Part shown: one piece after another, positions 50,897 through 59,409 of the stretch
How positions within the stretch are numbered: position 1 is the stretch's first letter
Layout of the letters: each line of letters begins with the position of its first letter
Assembly: GCA_022827195.1 (NCBI GenBank)
Contig: JAJDTL010000030.1
Coordinates: 1 to 64,000 of the forward strand
DNA: 64,000 nt
DNA from: Caldilineaceae bacterium
GTDB lineage: Bacteria; Chloroflexota; Anaerolineae; Caldilineales; Caldilineaceae
Direction: 5' to 3'
Position numbers and translations under genes: made by a program
The notes under the pieces: model-generated
Told to the model about the DNA's origin: nothing
What the model saw: only the letters and a program-made list of their open reading frames with translations
Database searches by the model: none

Positions 50897-51685
50897 TCAC
50901 GCGTTCGGATATACCTGCGGGAAGTAGCTGCCGCGCAGCTGTTCACCGTCCGCGACCTCGACGTACTGCTTCATGACATGTTCGCCGCTGGCGACGTAAC
51001 GGGTCTCGCCGGTCATGTAATGGAGGGCGATGGCGCGCCGCGGCCGGTCGCTGGTGTTGTTGTGGGAGCCGTGCCAGGTGAGCGAGTGGTGAAAGTGGAC
51101 TTCTCCCTTTCTCACCGGGCAGCTGGCCACGCGCAGCGGACGGCCTTCGTGCTCGGTCGGCATGGCGTTGATCGCCTCCAGCTGCTTCAGATACTCGATG
51201 TTGTCGCCCCACTTGTGGGAACCGCGCACCATCGACATGCAACCGTTGGCCTCGTCGGCGTCGTCGAGCGCGACCCAGGCCGTTACCTCGGTCATCGGTC
51301 GGATGATCGGCCAGAGGGGCGCGTCCTGGTGCCAGTGGGTCGTGCCGCCGGTCTGCGGCGGTTTGTACTGGATCTGGTCGTGCCAAATCCGCAATTCGCC
51401 GGCGCCGGTAAGCTGAGCGATGGCGGTGGTGATGTCGTCGCGGCTGATCAGCTGATGGAAGGGCCCACTGGCCTGCCAGATGTTAACGATCTGCCAGACG
51501 GCGCGGCTGTCGTCGCGGCTCATATTGCGCACGTGTACGGGCTGGGGAATGTCGGTGCGCTCCCTTTCGTCGATGACGCGCATGACCTCGGCGCGCAGCG
51601 TTTCGACCTCCCCGTCGGTCAGCAGCCGGCCGCCGTTGAGGAAGCCGTTGGCGTGAAACTGCTCTACCTGCGCTGTCGTTAGCAT
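50897..51685 (-). CDS. Phytanoyl-CoA dioxygenase (PhyH) family protein
   Basis: A predicted Fe(II)/2-oxoglutarate oxygenase of 262 residues. The iron ligands are H119-Q-D121 (THWHQDAPLW) and His205 (SLTWHGSHNN), with the core VALDDADEANGCMSMVRGSHK. The start at 51685 has an AAGGAG site 6 nt upstream. The same frame is open another 600 nt upstream, but there it only shadows the isomerase gene. It sits between the isomerase and a Gfo oxidoreductase, suggesting a catabolic pathway with successive hydroxylation and oxidation. Confidence 0.88.
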   Translation of the reverse strand: MLTTAQVEQFHANGFLNGGRLLTDGEVETLRAEVMRVIDERERTDIPQPVHVRNMSRDDSRAVWQIVNIWQASGPFHQLISRDDITTAIAQLTGAGELRIWHDQIQYKPPQTGGTTHWHQDAPLWPIIRPMTEVTAWVALDDADEANGCMSMVRGSHKWGDNIEYLKQLEAINAMPTEHEGRPLRVASCPVRKGEVHFHHSLTWHGSHNNTSDRPRRAIALHYMTGETRYVASGEHVMKQYVEVADGEQLRGSYFPQVYPNA

Positions 51686-51753
51686 GGTGTTCTCCTTGCG
51701 CTCCAGGGACTCGGACAGTTGGCCGTTCTCGGAGGTTGAATTGCAGCGGCGGG

Positions 51754-52551
51754 TCAGCGGGCGCCGCAGGCCTGCAGACTGGCCTGCATGTGGCCGCGAC
51801 TCTCGGCTGCGATGGTGCAGCACTGCTCGAGGCTGTATTCCCTGGCGCCGATGACCTCTAGATTGAGGGGACCGTCGTAGCCGTTCTCGTGCAGCACGCG
51901 GACGTAGCCGACGAGGTCGATGTCGCCGCGGCCGTTGGCCTGCGTTTCGGGTTTGCCCGGCCCCTGCTGGCGGCCTTTGCAATCGCGGATATGAACGTGT
52001 CTTACGCGGCTGATGACGGCGGCGATGGCCTCGACCGGATTCTCGTTGGCGCGATGGATATGGGAGGGGTCCATGTCGATGCCGAAGCTGGGCGAGTTGA
52101 TCGCCTCCATTGCGCGCAGGGTCGTTGGCGTGTCGAAGATGCTGGCGCCGACGTGGGCCTTGACGCACAGGGTGATGCCGTACTTCTCGGCCAGCAATGA
52201 GAGCGAGCCGAGCTCGTCGATCGTCTCGACGAGACTTTCCTCGTTGCCGGACTCCCCGCCGGGCCCGACGTTGACGATGGGGATGCCGCATTCGGCCGCG
52301 GCCTGCATTACCGGCTCCATGATCTCAATGTCGCGCCGCGGCTGTTCGATCGCGAGCAGCTCCAGGTCGTAGTCCTGCGCGAGACGTCTCACTTCGGCCA
52401 CCTGCTCTTGGCAGCGTTCGGGGTCGAGATGGTCGGCCATCTGGGGGATGGCGGCGAGCTCGATACCGTCGTAGCCGGCCAGGGCGATGCAGCGGAATGC
52501 GGTCTCCATTTCATATCCGCCAAAAAGTACTGAATTTGCGCCAAGTCTCAT
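51754..52551 (-). CDS. Sugar phosphate isomerase/epimerase (AP-endonuclease-like TIM barrel)
   Basis: A 265-residue TIM-barrel enzyme of the xylose-isomerase-like/IolE-IolI class. Typical segments are ALAGYDGIELAAIP near the N-terminus, LCVKAHVGASIFDT, FGIDMDPSHIHRANENP with metal-binding Asp and His, HVHIRDCKGR and the late GPLNLEVIGA with a metal-binding Glu. The ATG overlaps the sulfatase-like stop codon as ATGA, indicating translational coupling. It probably isomerises or epimerises a sugar or keto-sugar intermediate. Confidence 0.88.
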   Translation of the reverse strand: MRLGANSVLFGGYEMETAFRCIALAGYDGIELAAIPQMADHLDPERCQEQVAEVRRLAQDYDLELLAIEQPRRDIEIMEPVMQAAAECGIPIVNVGPGGESGNEESLVETIDELGSLSLLAEKYGITLCVKAHVGASIFDTPTTLRAMEAINSPSFGIDMDPSHIHRANENPVEAIAAVISRVRHVHIRDCKGRQQGPGKPETQANGRGDIDLVGYVRVLHENGYDGPLNLEVIGAREYSLEQCCTIAAESRGHMQASLQACGAR

Positions 52552-54044
52552 GAATTTCGCTCCGTTGTGAGGCGGCCGGTCGTGCCGGCCTGCGGGACTG
52601 CGCCGGGCGCGGCCCGATCTGCCGAGTCTGGTTCGTGGATTCCTGTAGCATTCGCCTGCGCACGCTGGCGCTGCAGCGCTTCCCGGCTTGGCCGGCCGAT
52701 GCGCAGATTGTCGTAGGCCTGTTGCGCGCTGGTGAAATAGTCGATGCCCTCGACGTCGTGCCAGCCGGGCTGATGGTGAATCGGGTTGGGCAGCCCGGTC
52801 GCCGCCTCGCGCCGGCTGATCCATGCGTCCATGCGGGCCGTGAGAGCGGCCACGACGTCCGGCTGCTCGGCGGCCAGATTGTGCTGCTCGCCGGGGTCTT
52901 CTGCCAGGTTGTAGAGCTCCACGGGCGGCTTGAAGTGGAAATCGGGCTCAAGCGCGCGGATCAGTTTCCACTGGGGCGTGCGCCAGCCGTGCTTGCGCAT
53001 CCAGGCGCACTCCGTGATGTAGATTTCACTCTCGTGCGAGGCGACGCGTCCTTCGATCATGGGCAGCAGCGAGCGCCCGTCAAAGTCGATGCCGGCGTCG
53101 ATGTCGGCGAGGTCGAGCAGGGTGGGCACGAGGTCTTTGTGCTGGTTGTAGCCGGGCACGCGTTTGCCGGCGGGCAGCCTGGGCGGGTAGCGCAGCATCA
53201 GCGGCACGTGCAGGTTGTTGTCGTAGAGGCCGTGGTGGTCGTACCAGTAGCCGTGTTCGTCGAGCTCCTCGCCGTGGTCGCCGTTGACCGCGACAATGGT
53301 CTCGTCAACGACGCCGAGTGCTTCGAGCGCGGTGAAGATCGACTGGATGGCGGCGTCCATGTAGGCAAGGGCGCCGTCGTACTGGGCGTTCACGTATTCC
53401 CTGTCGCTGATGCCGGGCGGCAACATGTCGATCAGTGTGTTCTTGAAGGGGTCGAAAGCAAGGACAGGTTCCATCGAACGGTTGGCTGGGTCGCACTCGT
53501 TGCCGTGGTAGAAAATGCGCTCGAAGGGCTGCGGCGGCAAATAGGGCGAGTGGGGGTCCATGTGACGCAGGAAAAGGAAAAAGGGCCTGCCGGCGGCCAC
53601 GAGGCGGTCGAGCGCGGGCAGTGCGAGCTGGTTCAGCCTCTGCGCCTTGGGCGCGCGACCTTCGGACCAGCAGCCCATCTGCGGGAAGTTGAGGTATTCG
53701 TCGAAGCCGCGACTGCTGGGCCGGCCGGAGAGGCCGACCGAGACGGTTCTGTAGCCTTGCTCGCGCAGGATTTCGGCGAGCGTTTTCACCTCGGAACGCA
53801 GGGGGCCCTTTGGACGGTGCGCAACCATCTGGGTCGTGAAGATGTCCATTCCGGTCAGCATCATGGCGTAGGCGCTGGTGGTCGGAATGTGGGGGCTGAA
53901 TGTGTTCTCAAAGAGCACGCCCTGGGATGCGAAGCGGTCGAGGCGGGGCGTGGTCAGCCGTCCGTAGCCGTAGCAGCTCATACGGCTGGCGCGCAGCGAA
54001 TCGATTCCGAGCAGGACGATGTCCGGCCTGTCCTTGCGTGCCAT
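52548..54044 (-). CDS. Sulfatase-like hydrolase with Thr at the nucleophile position
   Basis: An alkaline-phosphatase-superfamily enzyme of 498 residues. Metal-site motifs are present (VLLGIDSLRAS with D15, VNGDHGEE, YDHHGLYD). The formylglycine motif CxPxR is replaced by T55-T-S-A-Y, so it cannot be activated like classical sulfatases. A Thr nucleophile, as in phosphodiesterases and LtaS-like enzymes, is likelier. The C-terminal 50 residues are low-complexity. It is a tandem paralogue of the next upstream gene, 15 nt away. The substrate could be a phosphate, sulfate or phosphonate ester. Confidence 0.87.
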   Translation of the reverse strand: MARKDRPDIVLLGIDSLRASRMSCYGYGRLTTPRLDRFASQGVLFENTFSPHIPTTSAYAMMLTGMDIFTTQMVAHRPKGPLRSEVKTLAEILREQGYRTVSVGLSGRPSSRGFDEYLNFPQMGCWSEGRAPKAQRLNQLALPALDRLVAAGRPFFLFLRHMDPHSPYLPPQPFERIFYHGNECDPANRSMEPVLAFDPFKNTLIDMLPPGISDREYVNAQYDGALAYMDAAIQSIFTALEALGVVDETIVAVNGDHGEELDEHGYWYDHHGLYDNNLHVPLMLRYPPRLPAGKRVPGYNQHKDLVPTLLDLADIDAGIDFDGRSLLPMIEGRVASHESEIYITECAWMRKHGWRTPQWKLIRALEPDFHFKPPVELYNLAEDPGEQHNLAAEQPDVVAALTARMDAWISRREAATGLPNPIHHQPGWHDVEGIDYFTSAQQAYDNLRIGRPSREALQRQRAQANATGIHEPDSADRAAPGAVPQAGTTGRLTTERNS

Positions 54045-54059
54045 CCAGCGGTTCTCCGT

Positions 54060-55469
54060 TTACTCCTCTTCTTCGACCTTGCGCGACTCGGCCTGGAGCC
54101 GCCGGGCGGCGCTGGCGTCGCCGATGTGGAGCGAATCGTAGGCCTGCTGCGAGGTCTTGAATGCGCCGACGCCCTTGATGCCGTGCCAGTCGCCCTGGTG
54201 GTGAATCGGGTTAGGTAGCCCTGTCGCTGCCTCGCGCTGGCTGATCCAGGCGTCCATGCGCGCGGTTAGGGCATCGACAACGCCGGGCAGCTCTGTTGCC
54301 AGATTGTTGTTCTCGTCTGGGTCTTCGACGAGGTTGTAGAGCTCGACCGGCGGTTTGAAGTGGAAGTCGGGTTCGAGCGCGCGGATCAGCTTCCACTGCG
54401 GCGTGCGCCAGCCGTGCTTGCGCATCCAGGTGCACTCTGTAATGTAGATTTCGCTCTCGTGCGAGGCGACCTTGCCTTCGATCATGGGCAGAAGCGAGCG
54501 GCCGTCGAAGTCGATGCCGGCGTCGATCTGGGCCAACTCAAGCAGGGTCGGCACGAGGTCCTTGTGCTGGTTGTAGCCGGCGATGCGTTTGCCGGCGGGC
54601 AATTCAGGCGGGTAGCGCAGCATCAGCGGCACGTGAAGGACGACGTCGTAGATGCCGTGGTGATCGAACCAGCACTCGTGGTCGTAGAGCGTCTCGCCGT
54701 GGTCGCCGTTGATGGCGATGATGGTCTCGTCAAAGACGCCGTGGGCTTCGAGGGCGGTGAAAAGCGACTGGATGGCGGCGTCCATGTAGGCGATGGAGCC
54801 GTCGTATTGGGCAATGACGTAATCCTTGTCGGTGATGCCGGGCGGCAGCCAGGAGACAAGGAAGTCGCGGAAGGGCTTGAAGGCGACGACGGGCTCCATC
54901 GACTTGTTGGCCGGGTCGCATTCGTCGCCGTGGTAGAACATACGCTCGTAGGGCTCGGGCGGTAGGTAGGGCGCGTGCGGGTCCATGTGGCGCAGGAAGA
55001 GGAAGAAGGGCTTGTCGGCGGCGAGCAGGCGGTCGAGCGCGGGTAGGACTTGCTCGTTGAGGAGCTGCGCCTTGGGCAGACGGCCTTCTTCCCAGGAGCC
55101 CCAGGCCGGATAGCTGAGATATTCGTCGAAGCCGCGGCTGCTGGGGTTGCCGTCGAAGCCGACACAGACGGTGTGGTAGCCCTCGTCGCGCAGGATCTCT
55201 GCCAGTGTTTTCACTTCAGGGCGCAGGGGGCCCTGGTGGCGCAGGGCGACCACCTGGGTCGAGAAAACATCGAGGCCGGTCAGCATCGAGGCGTAGGCGC
55301 TGGTGGTTGGGATGTGAGCGCTGTAGGTGTTCTCGAATAGGACACCCTGGCTGGCGAAGCGGTCGAGGTAGGGGCTGGTGAGCCTGTCGTAGCCGTAGCA
55401 GCTCATGTGGTCGGCGAGCAGCGAGTCGATGCCGAAAAGGATGATGTTCGGTTTTGCATTCGGTGCCAT
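54060..55469 (-). CDS. Sulfatase-like hydrolase with Thr at the nucleophile position
   Basis: A paralogue (469 residues) of the adjacent hydrolase, with very similar sequence for most of its length. Metal-site motifs are ILFGIDSLLAD (D15), INGDHGET and FDHHGIYD. The catalytic position again reads T55-T-S-A-Y rather than CxPxR. The two differ mostly in the first third and at the tail, where this one ends in an acidic Glu run. An AAGGAAAG ribosome site precedes the ATG. It is the first gene of the ten-gene run. No signal peptide is visible, so it is probably cytoplasmic. Confidence 0.87.
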   Translation of the reverse strand: MAPNAKPNIILFGIDSLLADHMSCYGYDRLTSPYLDRFASQGVLFENTYSAHIPTTSAYASMLTGLDVFSTQVVALRHQGPLRPEVKTLAEILRDEGYHTVCVGFDGNPSSRGFDEYLSYPAWGSWEEGRLPKAQLLNEQVLPALDRLLAADKPFFLFLRHMDPHAPYLPPEPYERMFYHGDECDPANKSMEPVVAFKPFRDFLVSWLPPGITDKDYVIAQYDGSIAYMDAAIQSLFTALEAHGVFDETIIAINGDHGETLYDHECWFDHHGIYDVVLHVPLMLRYPPELPAGKRIAGYNQHKDLVPTLLELAQIDAGIDFDGRSLLPMIEGKVASHESEIYITECTWMRKHGWRTPQWKLIRALEPDFHFKPPVELYNLVEDPDENNNLATELPGVVDALTARMDAWISQREAATGLPNPIHHQGDWHGIKGVGAFKTSQQAYDSLHIGDASAARRLQAESRKVEEEE

Positions 55470-55870
55470 CGTGCTTTCCTTCTATGCTGGTGAACCGGAA
55501 AGGTCCTGCCGGTGCGGCGAGGGCGGTGGTGGGGACCCGGCATGCGGGCGTGGCGTACAGACCGCTTGCGGGCGCCGGGTCGGGTCGGAAATGGAAGTCT
55601 CGGAAGAAAATTGCAGGCTGGTGAAACGGTAACACATCGTGCAGTACGCGGCAAGAAAAAAGCCCGGTAGTTCAGTTGCTCCCCTAGCCTGTTTCCGCGG
55701 CCGGCTTGTTTGGCGTCGAGGGGGGTGATGAGGGCCGCCGCGGTCTGTCGAGCGATCAGGGCGAAGGGCCAATAGGAGGCCGAAATGGGCAATGCCGGCT
55801 GTGTCGTGCCGTTTGCAGCCGTGAAAAGTCGTAGGCGCCCGCGCAATGGCGTCTGGGATCGAATCATGTC

Positions 55871-55913
55871 GCGTCAAGTCCGGCCAAGTCCGGTATGGTC
55901 CCGTCAAGTCGGG
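55871..55913. repeat. Period-10 array, consensus CCGTCAAGTC
   Basis: Four decamers in register (GCGTCAAGTC, CGGCCAAGTC, CGGTATGGTC, CCGTCAAGTC), then GGG. The consensus is the reverse complement of the array at 8531-8564. Confidence 0.75.
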
Positions 55914-56060
55914 GCGGTGCCATTTTTTCCGGCAGTTTAGCATGGAATCAATGCCAGAAAAGGCGCCTCGAAACCGCAGGAACCAGGCGTCCGCGAAAGG
56001 GAGGTCCTCCGAAAAGGCAGGTTTGAAGGGCAAGGTGAGCATGGTCGCAATTGGACGCAT

Positions 56061-56090
56061 TGAGACGATCTGAGACGATCTGAGACGTAC
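56061..56090. repeat. Period-10 array, TGAGACGATC repeats
   Basis: Three decamers (TGAGACGATC twice, TGAGACGTAC). Read on the minus strand this is the same array and left flank as 9144-9210. Confidence 0.8.
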
Positions 56091-56714
56091 GAAAACGCAA
56101 AGGTTCCGTTTGTCGCATCTTGAATCAATCGTTGGCATCCGAGCGCGTCGGGAACAGATTCGACTGGCTTCACGGCAAGTTTTCTGCGTTTGAGGACGGC
56201 TCTATGTAGGACTCGCCATTTGCAAAGATTGGATCAAGCCGGACCGGTTTGGCGTCGTCGTCAGACGACGCGCAATGACGCGAATTGACGCGCCAATTTT
56301 CCTTTCTGATGTTCGAAGAGCGGATTCCTATCTGCCTCGTCGTTCTGGACATTCAAGCACTCCACGCCTTGCGCAGCGGCCCCGAATGCGTGACAGCGGC
56401 CTTGATTACCCATTCTATTCCAAAGAAAATTCGTTTGCATCGCGGCACCGGAAAACGGCTGGTGCCAAAGTAGCTCCTTCGCGGAAACAGTATATGCGAT
56501 TTGTGGGGCTTTTGCAGGGGCATCCCTGGAGATTGGCTGGCGGCGGCGCCGATTCACGATTTCAGGGAATTTACATGCGGCGTGAAACGGCGCAGCAATT
56601 GCTCTTTGCGTGCCGACTGATTACAATGGGCAGCACGCCATCGAAAGCACAGGCCCTATTGCGCCCGGTCTGCGTACTGCCGGGCGCACCCTACCTGCGA
56701 AGGACTCGTTACCC

Positions 56715-58019
56715 ATGCCTGAAATGTCCCGCGTGCAGTTTCGGCTGTTGCTGACACTGTTTGTCGTGAGCAGCCTGAACAGCGCGGCGATGATCTCCAG
56801 TTTTGTGCTGACGCCGATCATTTCGTATTCGCTGAGCGGCAGTATACCGCTGATCGGGCTGCCGAACGCGCTGTCGATGGCGGGGCGCGCGGGCGCGGGC
56901 TATCCGCTGGGGTGGCTGTTGGACAAGGCCGGGCGGCGGATCGGTTTGGCCGCGGGGCTCTCGTTCGTGATCTTTGGCATGCTGGTCTCGGCCTCGGCAA
57001 TTACGGCGGGCTCGTTGGGCTTCTTCCTGACCGGCGCGGTGCTGCTGGGGGTGGGCCGGGCGGCGCTGGAGCAGACGCGTTTCGCGGCGGCGGAGATCTT
57101 CCCCCTGTCGCAGCGTTCCAAGGTGATCGGCATCATCGTTTTCGCGGGGACCGTGGGCGCCGTCGGCGGACCGCTGCTTGTGGAGCCGGCCGTCAGCGCG
57201 GCGCGGGACCGGGGATTCAACGAGCATATCGGCCCGTTCTGGCTGGGCGCGGCGGTGATGGCGCTGGCGCTGGTGCTGCTGCTGGTGGCGCTGCGGCCGG
57301 ACCCGAAAGACCTTGCGGCGCAGCTGGGGCATGGGGCTGAAGACGGGACGGCGCACGGCGAAGGGGAGGAGGGTTCGCCGGGGAACCTGGCTAGGGGCGC
57401 AGAGAATAAGGGTTTCAACCGGGTGCTGGAACTGCTGAGATTGCCGGACGTGCAGCTCGCGATTGCGGCGATGGCGATCGGGCAGATGGTGATGACGCTG
57501 CTGATGGTTGTGACGCCGCTGCACATGAACAGGGCGGACTACGATGCGAAGGCAATTTCGTTTGTGCTGATGGCGCACACGCTGGGGATGTTCGGGCTGT
57601 CGGGGCTCAGCGGCTGGCTTGTAGCGCGCGTGGGCCGCGTGCCGATGATCTTCGCGGGGGCGCTGGTGCAGGTGCTGGCCGCGATCATGATGCCGCTGTC
57701 GACGGAGCTGCCGGTGTTGTATGCTTCGCTGTTTCTGCTGGGGTTGGGTTGGAATTTCAGCTACATTGCTGGTTCGGCGTTGCTTTCGGCTGCGCTGGCG
57801 GGGTCGCGGCAGCGTGGGCGCGTGCAGGGTGTGAGCGAGGCGTGCGTGGCCGTGGCGTCGGCCGTGGGCAGCCTGGGGACGGGGAATGTCTATTCGATCA
57901 GCGGCGTTGTGGCGGTCGCGGTGAGCGGCGTGCTGTTTTCAGGACTGCTTGCGGTCATGGCGCTGTGGCTGGGACGGACGCACCTGTTCGCGGTGGCGGC
58001 GAAGAGGGAGAGTGTTTAG
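56715..58019 (+). CDS. MFS transporter
   Basis: A major facilitator superfamily permease of 434 residues with 12 predicted membrane segments. The loop 2-3 motif is GYPLGWLLDKAGRRIG, the MFS signature A-motif with an intact D-x-x-G-R-R. A central cytoplasmic loop (about 205-240) is rich in Gly and charged residues. The start at 56715 (MPEMSRVQ) follows AAGGA by about 9 nt, preferred over a GTG at 56610. It stands alone, so its substrate is unknown; an export role (drug or metabolite) is as likely as import. Confidence 0.87.
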   Translation: MPEMSRVQFRLLLTLFVVSSLNSAAMISSFVLTPIISYSLSGSIPLIGLPNALSMAGRAGAGYPLGWLLDKAGRRIGLAAGLSFVIFGMLVSASAITAGSLGFFLTGAVLLGVGRAALEQTRFAAAEIFPLSQRSKVIGIIVFAGTVGAVGGPLLVEPAVSAARDRGFNEHIGPFWLGAAVMALALVLLLVALRPDPKDLAAQLGHGAEDGTAHGEGEEGSPGNLARGAENKGFNRVLELLRLPDVQLAIAAMAIGQMVMTLLMVVTPLHMNRADYDAKAISFVLMAHTLGMFGLSGLSGWLVARVGRVPMIFAGALVQVLAAIMMPLSTELPVLYASLFLLGLGWNFSYIAGSALLSAALAGSRQRGRVQGVSEACVAVASAVGSLGTGNVYSISGVVAVAVSGVLFSGLLAVMALWLGRTHLFAVAAKRESV

Positions 58020-58049
58020 TGATGGTCGGCGGGCTGTCTGAACTTTGAT

Positions 58050-58240
58050 TTGTCTGATTTGTCTGATGGGCAGGATCTAGGGCTGGCTTGCGGGTTGTAT
58101 GACTGTTGGATGGGGAGGGCTGTCTGAACAGTTAGATGGGGGTTTCCTCATTTACCTGAATCTGGGTTTTTGGAATCACAGTCTATCCACTAATCAGATG
58201 AATCATGGTTCAGACAACTGCGCCTCGCTCTCATTCCTCT
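58050..58240. repeat. Left direct repeat flanking the GxxExxY gene
   Basis: About 190 bp sharing with 58697-58887 the blocks TTGTCTGATTT..TC.GATGGGCAGGA, GGGGAGGGC..CTGAAC, TTTTTGGAATCAC.GTC and AATCAGATG.ATCATGGTTC. The order and spacing are the same, with roughly 30 percent divergence outside the blocks. Confidence 0.8.
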
Positions 58241-58256
58241 AAGTTTTCCACTGACG

Positions 58257-58664
58257 CTAGTCTCTATGGGAACCCGGCCTGAAGTCACGATTCAAGATTC
58301 TCTTGAATTGAAGGCTTCGCGCGCCGAAGTTTATTAGCAGCCCTACTTCAAGGTTGTATGCCTCCAGGTAGTTAACCGCCTGCGCCAAGTGAACGTCCTC
58401 CAACTGGAGGACGGCTTTCAGTTCGACGGCGACAACATTTCCAACCAGGAAATCGACTCGCCTTGAGCCAATCGTGCGGCCTTTGTATGAGACGGACATT
58501 TCGTGTTCACGACTGAAGGAGATTCCTTCGTCCGAAATTTCAAGTGCAAGCGCCCTCTGGTAGATGACCTCCTGGAAGCCATTGCCAAGAGCCGAATGCA
58601 CGGTCATCGCACACCCGATGATTTTCCCGGTTAGCTGTGAATGCTTGTATTCCTTTGTGGACAC
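58257..58664 (-). CDS. GxxExxY protein (predicted PD-(D/E)XK nuclease)
   Basis: A 135-residue member of the GxxExxY/PDDEXK_3 family. The signature G29-F-Q-E32-V-I-Y35 and the nuclease-like D71...E81-L-K83 (RVDFLVGNVVAVELKA) are intact. The start is GTG at 58664 with a poor ribosome site. It lies inside a pair of direct repeats of about 190 bp and in an accessory region, suggesting a mobile or repeat-borne unit. The family's cellular role is not established. Confidence 0.85.
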   Translation of the reverse strand: MSTKEYKHSQLTGKIIGCAMTVHSALGNGFQEVIYQRALALEISDEGISFSREHEMSVSYKGRTIGSRRVDFLVGNVVAVELKAVLQLEDVHLAQAVNYLEAYNLEVGLLINFGARSLQFKRILNRDFRPGSHRD

Positions 58665-58993
58665 CGATTGTCAACTGCAATTGTCGGAACAGTGAATTGT
58701 CTGATTTATCCGATGGGCAGGACTGTGAGCTAGCTTGGGAGAAGAGTGAAGGTGGGTCGGGGAGGGCAGACTGAACTGCTATATAGCGATTGACGCTATC
58801 GTCTGAACATGAGCTTTTGGAATCACGGTCCATCCTCAAATCAGATGTATCATGGTTCAGACAACTACCCCTCGTTCTCACTTCTCCAGTTCTTGGTTTG
58901 ACGATGGTTGCTTTAGGGGCGCGTGCTTAAGACGCCGGCCCAGAAGTGACGTCGCCTTGTTATTCCGATCTGTTAGCTGGGATACTGGCAGGG
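58665..58993. other. Intergenic region mostly filled by a repeat
   Basis: Holds the right-hand direct repeat (58697-58887). Nothing else is recognisable. Confidence 0.6.
58697..58887. repeat. Right direct repeat flanking the GxxExxY gene
   Basis: See 58050-58240. Both copies end with an ATCATGGTTCAGACAACT block followed by a CTCG(C/T)TCTCA segment. Confidence 0.8.
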
Positions 58994-59305
58994 TCAGTCG
59001 GGATGGGCCGGCGGCGTGGCCTGCGAGATGTGGCCTAGGACGGCAGCCCGCAGGAAGCCTATCTCACGGGTGAGATCGGCTATTTGCTTTGAATTTCGTT
59101 CGATCTGTTGTGAATTTCGTTCGATGAGTTGTGAATTGCGTTCGATTTGCTCTGCGTTGCGCTTGAGGATCTTCTGGGTGTCCTCAAGCCCGCCTTCGAA
59201 TCTGTCCAGGCGGTTGTCTGTGTGGATCTGGCGCTCCATAAGGCGGTCAAGCCAGAGTTCGATGCGCTGGACGCGTTTTTCGCTTTCGCTCGTTGGTTCG
59301 GTCAC
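58994..59305 (-). CDS. Small coiled-coil protein
   Basis: A 103-residue, highly charged protein predicted to form one long coiled coil. A seven-residue repeat (IERNSQ) recurs three to four times around residues 50-75. The GTG start at 59305 has AAAAAGGAA 7 nt upstream; the open frame extends to 59362. The tail (about 80-103) is less regular. It lies just downstream of the truncated MmeI-like gene on the same strand. No function is assigned. Confidence 0.6.
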   Translation of the reverse strand: MTEPTSESEKRVQRIELWLDRLMERQIHTDNRLDRFEGGLEDTQKILKRNAEQIERNSQLIERNSQQIERNSKQIADLTREIGFLRAAVLGHISQATPPAHPD

Positions 59306-59409
59306 GGGGGGTTCCTTTTTCTCTGTCTTAGTGTGCGTTATACCTGTTGGGTATCGCTCCAATCACGGGGCAGAAGCCGTCGCCTGTGCCCTAGCTGTCC
59401 AGGTGGATT

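Larger units (their letters stand above)
55470..56714. other. Intergenic region with inverted copies of decamer arrays
   Basis: No convincing gene lies between the divergent hydrolase and MFS genes. It contains the decamer arrays at 55871-55913 and 56061-56090, which are inverted relatives of arrays at 8.5 and 9.1 kb. Confidence 0.6.

Noticed and set aside
51686-52291. Upstream extension of the PhyH frame at 50897-51685
   Set aside because: The extra 200 residues are Arg-rich shadow translation of the isomerase gene; a strong ribosome site marks the real start at 51685.
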